Origin: Lunularia cruciata
Taxonomy: Eukaryota > Streptophyta > Marchantiopsida > Lunulariales > Lunulariaceae
DNA length: 64,000 bases
Direction of reading: 5' to 3'
Assembly: GCA_948567375.1 (NCBI GenBank)
Contig: OX419757.1
Coordinates: forward strand, 66,774,001 to 66,838,000
The position numbers and the translations under genes are program-made. The notes beneath the pieces are model-generated. The model saw only the letters and a program-made list of their open reading frames with translations, was not told where the DNA came from and did not search any database. Below, piece by piece: positions 21,417-31,427 of this stretch; the stretch's first letter is position 1, and each line of letters begins with the position of its first letter.

Positions 21417-24400
21417 AGCGTCGTACTTTAGTCTTCAAGGTTAATAACCACATTGCAAAAGTCGGGACACGTCTGACAAGTTCAAGGAGACAAAGTCTCA
21501 GTAGTCTGAGATCCTCGTTTATTCTCGTTCACTTATCGGCGAAGGATATCCACAAAAGAAAGACAAGATAGACCCACGACAAGATAGACAAGATAGAGCA
21601 ATGGCATATGACACGCAGAGGACGAGAACTTGAGTTTCGAAATTAAGCTTGTACTTTCGGCAGTTGATACGAGACACTCTCAACAAGGCTGACTCAACTC
21701 CAGGCCACTCACAGTCGAACAAAGCAGCTATACGACTGGTAACTATCACCAGAACCGACGACATAAATCTTTATAGCGTCGAAATGAAGTAAAAGCTAGA
21801 GTTTTCTGGGCGTAGAAATAAGGAATCGCACGTGTTGCTACAGGTGTTACAGCTACTGTAACAGCTTTTGAACATCCGCGACCCATCCACAGCTCGGGCA
21901 CACAGTCGAGATATATATAAGGCGAAGAACTCACTGGAAGCATCTCAAGTATATAGTAAATCCTTATGTAGCACGGGGAGGTTAGGTTGGGAAGCCATGT
22001 CATCAGTCTCAACGCACTTAATATTATCAACAGCACGTCGAATTCCAGGAGATTGTAAATTAGTTTCGATTGCAATGACAAAAACTTCACGACCTTGTGC
22101 GGAGACCAGGTGCAACAGCATGCATTCCATACTTGAAATTTATTCAATAAAATACATGCAGTAAAATCTACACCGTTTCGAAGCCAAAATTCAAGATTTC
22201 TGAGTGAATGATTCCATGGTAGTAGTTCTCTGAACATCATGACTATAACCTTTGTGAGACATACATGACACAACTTGAAGATCGAGATCTGCCTTTGTGA
22301 TGAATGTGCCGGCCACCCAAGAGTTCATATCATATTTTGATAGTCTACAACAGGAAAAGGATCAGATTACAGAGGTGAGCCTACAGCAAGTGTGTGTGTT
22401 AGATTGATCAAGTGACTAATTCAATCGATTGTTTCTTTTCCCAAGGTTTTTTATTTAACCAAAGGTTACGGGGAGCATGAAGAAAAGACAAAGAAGAGAA
22501 GCGGCTATGAGCCCCTTGTCAACCAGAAGCTAAGGAGATTCTACCTACAAATGTGTTAAATTGGATGGCTAAGTTATATGTATTTCAGAAGCTATAGAGA
22601 CCATGAGTTTCTTTCAAAACTGAGAGTCAGACAAAATCGAGATACAAAATAGCTTCAGAGGTCGACGCAGAGAAGCTGTACCCAAACCGGGAGAGCCGGA
22701 CAAAACCAAGGTACGAAGGCATTGCGCAACGAGTTTGACCAACTACAGGAGTGAGGATTGAGGATTGAGGATGGTATGACCAAAGCAGTAGAGAAAAATC
22801 TGAAATATACATTTGCATACCGCAGTTAAAACAAATGACAGTTTAAGTTGGTCTTGTTAAGCCCTTCCTTCATGCGCAGATGTCTACCGACTATACTCTA
22901 CTGGAGAACTTAGAGAAAGACGAAAGGAGGCCTTGTTTCTACAGACCACCAACTATATCCCATCGTAATCAAAAGGCACTTTTCACCGATCAGTGCTCAG
23001 AAGCTGACGAGATCATGATCCGAGCAAGTATCAACATACACAGGTCTTGAAAAGTCAACCTTTCCAAGACTCAAGGTATCAAGTGGAGGTGAACGTGACA
23101 AAACCTTATGAACAACAGTAGAGCAAGACAGACTGCTGAGAATAACCTTTGCACACAAGAGAAACGTAACCTTCACTACGCGAAACATCTACAGGAGCAA
23201 TGAAGTTACATACTTGGAGGTGTATGTTGCATTTTCGGTGAACAGGGCTGGTATTCTCTTGCAAAAAGGAGGTCAAGACAACGAGAGATGTATAAAGACA
23301 GCAAACAGGATGAGCTTCAGATTCAGTTCATTGTGTGCCGGTGCTTGGGTGTGAGTAAGCAACTCTTAGGAGAAGTAAAGGGACGAGATGAACTAGGGCA
23401 CAATTAGGAAGAGCATCAGATAATGTGGCACATGCTAAACATGAATCACATGTGGAAGAGGGCAATCAATCTGGAACAGTGGAAGAGAGAGGGGGCTGGG
23501 AAGCAGGAACAAGGAAAGCAGAAAAGGTACGAACAAGACAAAGTAACACATGCCGCTGGATGGGACTTGACGTGCGGTAGAACGTAGGAGAAGGCGGGGG
23601 GGATGGCGGCAAGCGCCAGGGCAAATATGTGTTAGCTTTACAGACGACACGACTCGGAGTCGAGACATGGTCGAGGAATTTCCGCGCTTTCCTTCTGGAA
23701 GATTGCAACAACTGCTACATTACTTGTGAGGCATTATAAATCCGTACGACTTTGGATGTTGTTTACATGTGATGATGTATGTCTGCATCAAATCTGCCGT
23801 GCTTGCTAAAGCTGAGAAGCTCCTCAAGCAATCAATCACTGCAGTGTCTCCAGACACTGCGCGAAAGAAGCTGGTGCGCTGACATGTGCGACAGAGAAAG
23901 AATTTGCATTTGTGTTTTAGGAGATAGACAAGGATGGGACACAACATCGTACTTCAAGAAAGTCTAGCCAACGGACTGTACCAAAAAGCCTTGCAAAAGG
24001 TTACGTGCACTATCGTCCGCAAGAGAAGCAAAGGAGAAAAACGACAGAAAGATCGAGTTACAGTGTCTCAGCTTATGATTTGAGGTGAAGACATTCATCT
24101 CAAAATCCTGCAGCTACTATACACACTGGAACACTCCACTCGAAATCTATTTACGTATTAAAATTGTCTTTGCTCAAATTGCATGCCACCATACGAGCTA
24201 GCCTGACAATCGCTTGAGACAATATTGTACATCATATTTCACGACTGGAACTAGGAAAACTGTGAGGATGCAGGAGTGAGGGAAGTGAAGAGAATATTAC
24301 GAGTCTATGAATTGTATTCTGTCATTTGCAACAGACATTGGCAGCTTCGTCAACTATCAACTGCCCTTACATGTCAGCATTATGGTGCGCGCTTGTTAGT

Positions 24401-24509
24401 ACAGAAACAGTAATCCAATGCTGTCTGCCCGCGCCATGTGCCATGAGTGTAGCACAAACACAAGGCTCTGAACCCGAACTCACACTGTATTGACTTGCCT
24501 GTTTCCAGC
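21417..24509. other. Moderate-GC intergenic region
   Basis: GC is higher than in the repeat blocks, but no long or recognisable coding frame was found in either strand. One possible small exon at 22,300-22,374 is listed separately. Short minus-strand frames around 23,435-23,947 look like chance. Confidence 0.45.
22300..22374 (+). other. Possible orphan first exon
   Basis: An ATG is followed by 25 codons reading MNVPATQEFISYFDSLQQEK then DQITE, ending exactly at GAG|GTGAGC, a good plant donor site. Codon and residue use look protein-like (an amphipathic helix). No following exon was recognised downstream and no family could be assigned, so this may be chance, a gene fragment or the start of an unrecognised gene. 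Confidence 0.25.
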
Positions 24510-24575
24510 AACACGGGTCGCCCTCTATTTCCAAGACCCGTCGCCCTTCATTATGCGGGTCGCCCTTTCTTCTCA
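24510..24575 (+). repeat. Cluster of GGGTCGCCC fragments
   Basis: Three near-copies of a GGGTCGCCCTT-like string (ACGGGTCGCCCTCT, ACCCGTCGCCCTTCA and GCGGGTCGCCCTTTC) occur within about 65 bp. They resemble the terminus of the family R insertions, one of which lies 160 bp downstream. They could be very short family R copies, but clear target duplications are not seen here. Confidence 0.5.
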
Positions 24576-24721
24576 ACAACACCACATGAGCAGATCAAAT
24601 ATTTCAGGCAGTTTTTTCTCAAAATGGGTCGGTTAATAGTACCTTACAGGTGTACCAAACTTCTTTTGATATAATTTTTTATCCTTTTCTTATTATCGAC
24701 CAGCTGTGAATGGTGCCATCG

Positions 24722-24780
24722 TCTTTAACAAACATCTTTCGTGTTTTCTACGCGGTCGCCCTTTTCTCTTTAACAAACAT
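24722..24780 (+). mobile_element. Short retroposon family R, copy 4: 31-bp insert with perfect 14-bp target duplication
   Basis: TCTTTAACAAACAT occurs at 24,722-24,735 and again, identical, at 24,767-24,780. The 31 bases between them end GCGGTCGCCCTTTTC, the same terminus as the 509-bp copy (GCGGTAGCCTTTTTC), and begin with the CTTTCGTGTTTTC part of the same end region. This is the shortest and cleanest member: only the shared end is present. Confidence 0.75.
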
Positions 24781-27700
24781 GAGTAATTAGGATGATTATA
24801 TTACCTTACACGGATGATAAATGGAGGATTTGATAATTTTCAACTAAAAGAGATAGTAAAAAAAATAAATATCTTATGTTCAATTTTGGGTAAATGTCCT
24901 TGCTAGTTTTACAAATCGTACACTCAGTGAAATGAGCTAACTCTAACGTACCCCAGGGAGCCAATCGAGATGAAAACTAAGTAATTATAACTAACAAAAT
25001 GGTTAACTATATTCGTACAATATATTTCAACAATGTATTAATAAATTTGATAGTCACGTCATACCCTTTTGCCTTGGCTACTCCTTGGATCTGATTCTGC
25101 AAGGGATTACCTTGAACGAATCCAGTAAGACCTCAAATATTAATTATCTAAAAGTGACGAGTTCAGGGTTTGGTAACTTGTAACTAGGTTACTTTATAAT
25201 CAATAAATTATAACTTTAGAATCAATACTTTATAAATCAATAAATTACCGAAGCAACGCTTTGAACTGTATATTCATAGAAATATGTCCTAATCGAACCG
25301 ATGATAAAATAATACATATACAAATAAAATCTACCTGAAGGTATGTTCATGTTCAACTAAATACTGTATATGTTTCAGTAGAACTGTTAACTATTAGAGT
25401 GAATTTGTCTGGAGACTATGATTATGTGTTCCTACGGTCAACCTACGATGGACATCATTTCATCCTACTGTAGCAATTTTATCACCAAAAGGAACCCAAA
25501 AAGGTATATCAAAATGCCTAGAAAATAGTCACACTATTCAAAGACTAGAAATCATCTTTTCTTCCTTATATATATATAATCCTAAAATAAAGAATTCTAA
25601 TAATTCAATCCTTCATAGAATTATTTATAATTATCACTTGAGAATACTTCATATAAATAATCTAAAATTATTTCCATAACATTCTATACATCGATTGCTA
25701 TCAGAAATAATCAGTTAACTGTCAAAATCCAAGATTTTTCTTCTAAACTAGATAAAAAAAATTCATAATTTCATATTTATAGTTAGCAGAACCATTGTAG
25801 CAAATTCAAGGAAATATCTTGGATATTGATGGGATTGATCGAGTCTCAAATGCCCTCAGCGAGGCTAGTAACTCCAACCGAGCTTCGCTAAAATTCTCTC
25901 ACATTCAAGGAGACTAGATGCATCAAATATATTTCAAAATGTTATTATGAATAGAGTTATTATATCATTTATTCATAATAAACTAAATTAATAGGCATTA
26001 ACTTTACAAGCTTTACCCAAATAAAATTTTGAAGTACAAGGGTACTTCGTTACCTTAAGTGGATTCACTAGCAGCTTCTACCCGCGATGATCAGTTCGAT
26101 ATTCTGTCCAACAAACTATTATTCAATATATGTATCTATTTCTTCTACTTTATGAAAGAAAATAAAATCTCAAGTTTGAAGATATTGCTTCCCCTCCTGA
26201 TGTACATTTCTAGATTACCTTGTAGATATAAGTTTTACCTCTCCATAGTCTCCAACAACACCAGAATAAAATAAAGTTTTATTTATCCTACCTCTGTTAT
26301 AGTATTCAATATTAGTATTATCAGATTATTTTTCAAAGCTAATTTTTAGTGAGTAACTTAGCACATATATAATCGATTAATCTCATTTCTTATCATTAAT
26401 AACTTTGAAAATTATATAAGTTTTATACAAAGTTATGATATTTTTCAAAAGTAGCAAAGACTTTCAACTTAATTTTGCTAGATTATTGTATTTGGGTATT
26501 TATCATATAGAAGAAACATTCATATATAAAATTTGAAATGATTATTAACATTTAAAAATAATCTCATAGTCATATATTAACACAATGAGCAGATACTAAT
26601 AAAAATACAGATTTATAAGAATGAGGCAAATTATACACAAGACTCTATCCAAGGTGTATAAGAAACTATTCAAAAATGATCAAAAGGTAAAAATTTTCCC
26701 CGGATTATTTTCTTACACTAAGGTTAAATCAGAAGAGAATACATGAATACACAATCCACAATCTAAGGCAAAGAACTATAGATATATTAACCAAAAAGGG
26801 TAATACACCCTAAATATATCAAAAGGTACTTTTTTTGGTTCTGTTCATGCTCTTTTACATTTGTATTGTATGAATGGACAATCATCATCACTCATGAACT
26901 TGATAAAATAGTATATAAAATAAAAAAATGAACATAATTATTTAAGGTTTTTGAGTAATTGATCGATAAGTGTACTATATATGAATTTTATATTGATTAT
27001 ATAACATTTAGTTGTGAATGAATTTTCTCTCTTTCATTATACTCTTATTCACTTTCATTATTTTTCATCAAAGCTTACAAAGAAAAATAAATTTCTATTT
27101 TTTATTTATTAAAATAAAATAAAATAAAATAATCCTCATAATAAAAATTTAAAAATATTTTAATGAAATTACATATATTAAAAAATATTTCCTGTTTATT
27201 TCAATCACATTGCTTTGCCAGGATAGTTTTAATTTGTCCGAAAGTCTATTTCAATGTTTGGGATGAAAGACATCAACAAAATTATTTTGCACCACTGTAA
27301 ATTCATTTTCGTCCCATAATAAAATCAAAGTTGTTATTATAATATAAAATACTGACTAAATTTTTTCCTATAGCACCTCTAAAAATATAGTTACATTGAA
27401 TGTTGTAATTTTGATTATATATTTAATCTGGAACCTATTTTCAGAAAGTGAGTAAATTCACTTGACAGTTCAACTTCGTGTTCAAGTCACTTTAATATTT
27501 GCCTCTATCCAGTTTGATAAAATTACTTGTGGAAGAAATCCCATTTAAACTACGAGTTCCATATTTAATCAGGAGTGACTCGAAAGTTACCATAGTTAAC
27601 GAAATACTTAGTATGCGGAATTGGCTTAGCAATAGGTAAATCATAGCAGAAAAGCGCACGAGAGTGGTTTCAATCATTATGATCACACATATAATAGGGG

Positions 27701-27889
27701 GTCCAGATGACGGTTGTCTCGGAACTGTCATCGTCACCGTAAAGATTCAGTAAATCTTTGTAAATCCGTAAGGTCGTTCGGCGGGTGTACGTGAGTTTCG
27801 CGGTTTATGTTCATAGACCCGTGAAATTTCACGAGTTTTTTCTTGGGATTCATATAATTTTATGCGATTATGTATAACCCATCTAACTT
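24781..27889. other. AT-rich intergenic DNA
   Basis: Very AT-rich with no recognisable gene, RNA or element. Short open frames (26,059-26,274 plus; 27,492-27,737 minus) have no family resemblance. Confidence 0.5.
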
Positions 27890-27958
27890 ACTCGAGAAAA
27901 TTTGGCCGAAATTTTAACAAGGAATAACATTTTATTACCCTTCCAAATTTTCTCGAGT
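27890..27958. repeat. Perfect 16-bp inverted repeat
   Basis: ACTCGAGAAAATTTGG (27,890-27,905) pairs perfectly with CCAAATTTTCTCGAGT (27,943-27,958) across 37 bases. A separate 14-bp perfect palindrome, CGTGAAATTTCACG, lies just upstream near 27,821. The pair could be terminal inverted repeats of a tiny element or a structural site; no target duplication was found. Confidence 0.85.
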
Positions 27959-30209
27959 ATGTTAACTAAACCCCACTTGATGTTCAATGGGTATCGGTCA
28001 AATCGTTTTATGGATTCTGTCAGGAACCCAGAGAGAACCCATAACCGTTACAATTGACACCCTTATATCAATCCGCGCGGTTTCCAAGATATGGACACTG
28101 ACGCATCCAGTAGTCAAAAGCAGCACTGGGCCAATCGTCAGTTGTCTCTCACTATCGTAGCATCTCACAGCGAGGATGGACGAGAGATATTCCCAGGAGG
28201 GTCGGATACGACACCCCCCACGTAAGCAGTAGGTGCGGACCCAAAATGCGTGACATGATGCGTAATACCTTCCCTCCAGAGCAGTTGCTGACATGCATCA
28301 ACTCGGCGTGGGAGCGGATAAGCGGATCCACATTTGGACCCGAGGCTTCGTAACAACAGGGGCCCTGCCTGGACCAGAAGTCGTTACTATACTGCGACGC
28401 TAGAAATAACGAAATCTTAGCAGCATGACAGGAGGCACCTGCTGTGCTAGAACAAAAAGATGAGTTCCAAAGACGACAGCGCAGCGGGGTACGGCCACAA
28501 GTAACGAATCGTACTATAATGTAAAGGGCAATGCTGGACGTCAAGTGTACATGGCTGCCAGATTCAGTCCCTCAATGCCTCCAATGCATTCATGGGATTA
28601 GATTGTCTAGTAGACTAGTAGAAATAGATTGTCTCGCCAGGACACTCCTCTCTGGTGATCGTGTAAAAAATTTATCTTGCCATGATACCTCATCTAATTG
28701 AATCATTTAAGTTCCTCTAGTCGGAAGTCTATAAACGTAATACCTTCTTGGGAGCGATTTTTTCAGTTTTGGATAAGCGATCTCATTAGCATAGAAGGCC
28801 AGCTTGCGCACTACTGTGCACAATCGTCAGTGCTAAGGGTCGTTCGGACGACTAGTTAGCATCGAGACTACACAACACTCTGGAAAATGCATTGCGCTTA
28901 TGCACGGATCGAACAGTCCTGTACACACCGTCAACAGAAGAGGTGGACAATTTGCGCTCTACTGCCGACCTGGTACAGACTTAAATGAAGGCTATGGCTT
29001 TGGAAAAGAGTCATTAGAGAAACATTTATCGAGAACCTACAAGAAACCTTAATTGGCTTTGACAATCCAAACAAATAATATGCCGCACACGTCTCAGATT
29101 CGAGGGCCATTCCCCCTAAGCCTATGGCTTGGCACTTCAGAATGCCAAGTGCAAGTTATCACCAAAAAATGTAGCACGGTGTACACGTGGCGATCTCAGT
29201 ACCAGCCACGAATTTCGACGGCCCCTTTCAGTGGTGAGAACAAACAAACAGCAAAGGATTCATTCTTTTCAGTCACCACTCTTTCATGTTCACGAGGTCT
29301 TCTTTTTACTGCTTTCAGATAAGCTAACCAATCCACAACTAGCAGAGATGAAAAGGAAGCAAAGAAGTCTCAGCGACCACCTTCGAGTTCCGAATGTAGA
29401 AATGGGTGGATGTGGAGAATCACATTTTGTCAAGAAAAACATGGCTACGCTACAAAATATGTCAGAACCTGCTCTAAGAGCCAGCCTGCAACTCGAGTAA
29501 GGCGTCCCCACTGTGGACCACTCAGCACAGCGGTGCTGTATCTCAAAATTGTTCCCACAAACTAAGATTGATTGTACTTTACAAGCTACTACAAAGCATG
29601 ATAAGTGAACACCCAACAAATGTCCGGAAGGCCGGGCATGGCGACACTAGCTGCACTCACTCATATCACCCGGAGCTCTCTACTCATGCCCCCACATTTT
29701 CAGCGATGATAAGGACCTGGACACGAGATGACAAAAAAGGATTTTGATACTATGGGGAAAGAGGGGGGAGAAGGGATGAGTTCCTACGCACATGTCATAA
29801 TCATGCCTCTGTTTTTGTGGGCGCAAGAGGCCAGCCAATGTCTGTCTTCCTCCCAGAGGTTCACTCTTCAAAAGTGTGCAAAGACACATCAACTGTGCAG
29901 CAGCTCCCTACTCTCGAGACTCACTTGGTACTTGCAGCCGCTGTACAATGGTGCTACTATCATTCACTGGTTCCAACAAGCGTGGAAAAGTCGCACTATC
30001 CTTCACTGCTTTCTTTCATTGAGAAACAACCATTACAGTTTGATCACAGCTCTGAATCGACTGCAAAAGCTTTACCATAATGGCCACGAATCCCAGTGTC
30101 AAGACTCACCTCCGGATCATTCTTTCTTGCGTGTGATAGGATCAATCTCCTCCCGGTCCCGTTCATGAATTCAGACTAAAAGGCGTCCAAACTGACTTGT
30201 GCACGACAT
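27959..30209. other. Intergenic region and presumed 3' UTR of the ITPK gene
   Basis: No recognisable gene. Minus-strand open frames at 27,998-28,544 and plus-strand frames at 29,053-30,168 lack any family resemblance, overlap one another and sit next to a gene on the minus strand, so the last few hundred bases are best read as the 3' end of that transcript. Confidence 0.5.
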
Positions 30210-31196
30210 TTAATTTGGCACTGCCTCCAGAGGTCCCGGATCGCCTGTGGCAGCTTTCTCATGCGCAAGTCCGAGAAAGAAATCTGTAAGAACTGACTCG
30301 TAGACGGGCATCTTCGCATATCCTGGGAAGTAGTTGATGTCAATCACATGGTAGTGATTGCCTAATTTGATGTCTCTGATCACATCGAAGTTAAATAGCC
30401 GGAGTCCAAGAGCTAACCTCAAACCTTTGGCAATATCCGCTATGAACTTCAAGGGAGGTAGCTCTGCCTGTGACAGCTTTTCGTCCAGAATCTCGCTAGA
30501 TTGTTCTGGGTTGGAGGCCATGTTTGATATTTGCGAGAATGAAACAGGTGCCTGCGCCTCCGTGCTCTTCAACAAATCTTCGTGCACATCTGGTAAGGAC
30601 CTTCTCCTAACACACTTGACGTAGTCACCAACCACATACACCTTAAAAATCACACCTCCGTGATTCACAAACTCCTGGATGACCACAGGAGGTTTTAGTT
30701 TGGTGATTCCCTCCGGGTTGAAGATAAGCGACATAGCATGAGATTTGGCACTGCCATCGGCCACTAAAGGCTTTGCAATCACTGGAAATTTTAATCCGGT
30801 CTGGCCTCGGAGATTCTCCAATGCTTCGCAACTCTCGACCACGCATTGTTTTGGGATACCAAAGGTTGCTCGCACATCATTTACCTTCAGCTCCGCGACG
30901 GCTTGAAGCATAGAGATTCGATTGTGAAGCCTCTCAATTGCTTCGGGACGATCTACAATGATGACGCCAGGATACCTTTCCTCATACTCTTCTAGTTGCC
31001 TGTTCCAATCCTCGCTCGACACTTTGTGAAGAATTGCATCAAAGGGGCCTTGTTCAACCAGACGCCTGTGCGAGTCAATGCAGATCAAGTTGATGCCCTT
31101 GCTCTTTGCTTGAGAAATCAAAGTAGGCTGCACAAAACTTCTTTGTTTCTTTTGAGCCAGGGCATACCCAATGTCGAATCCGTCTTTGTTGGACAT
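30210..31196 (-). CDS. ITPK1: Inositol-tetrakisphosphate 1-kinase / inositol 1,3,4-trisphosphate 5/6-kinase
   Basis: This 328-residue single-exon frame is a complete plant ITPK1-type kinase with ATP-grasp fold. It phosphorylates inositol tris- and tetrakisphosphates in the route to phytate and inositol pyrophosphates, and is expected in the cytosol or nucleus. Recognisable blocks are IGYALAQKKQRSFVQPTL (residues 9-26), RPEAIERLHNRISML (83-97, substrate-side helix), FPVIAKPLVADGSAKSH (137-153, ATP-binding Lys142), QEFVNHGGVIFKVYVVGDYV (174-193), KCVRRRSLPD (194-203), NFDVIRD (269-275, metal-binding Asp271) and VIDINYFPGYAKMP (284-297, metal-binding Asp286 and Asn288). Length and lack of introns fit plant ITPK1-like genes. 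The ATG is preceded in frame by TGA TAA, which fixes it as the first usable start in this frame. All expected catalytic residues are present, so the gene looks functional. Confidence 0.96.
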   Translation of the reverse strand: MSNKDGFDIGYALAQKKQRSFVQPTLISQAKSKGINLICIDSHRRLVEQGPFDAILHKVSSEDWNRQLEEYEERYPGVIIVDRPEAIERLHNRISMLQAVAELKVNDVRATFGIPKQCVVESCEALENLRGQTGLKFPVIAKPLVADGSAKSHAMSLIFNPEGITKLKPPVVIQEFVNHGGVIFKVYVVGDYVKCVRRRSLPDVHEDLLKSTEAQAPVSFSQISNMASNPEQSSEILDEKLSQAELPPLKFIADIAKGLRLALGLRLFNFDVIRDIKLGNHYHVIDINYFPGYAKMPVYESVLTDFFLGLAHEKAATGDPGPLEAVPN

Positions 31197-31205
31197 TGCT
31201 GATTA

Positions 31206-31427
31206 TCAAATTAAGGCACCTTCCGCGTCAAATTCCAGGGCCAAAGTACAAAATTCAGCCCGCGCTGGACAATTGGTTTCGGAATACTTTGATAACTGAA
31301 TCTCACTGGGCCGAGCTGAGGATTGGGAATCCGGATGAGGGGACCCTTCGCTTGCGAAACTAATTAGGGTGTTGTCCAAGTGTATCGATAGAAGAGGAGG
31401 AAGTCGACGTAGATTCCAGAACATCAC
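31206..31427 (-). other. Upstream open reading frame before ITPK, in the same frame
   Basis: A 73-codon frame starting with ATG ends at a TGA (31,206-31,208) directly followed by TAA, with three codons (TAA, TCA, GCA) between the TGA and the ITPK start. It is in the same frame as ITPK. If the transcript begins upstream of 31,427 this would be a translated uORF able to limit ITPK initiation. Its sequence has no family resemblance, and whether it lies in the mRNA is unknown. Confidence 0.35.

Noticed and set aside
27998-28544. Minus-strand open frames of 98 and 130 codons that overlap in different frames
   Set aside because: No recognisable domain and two frames open at once, as expected by chance at this GC content.
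29728-30168. 146-codon plus-strand open frame
   Set aside because: It lies opposite the presumed 3' UTR of the ITPK gene and has no family resemblance.
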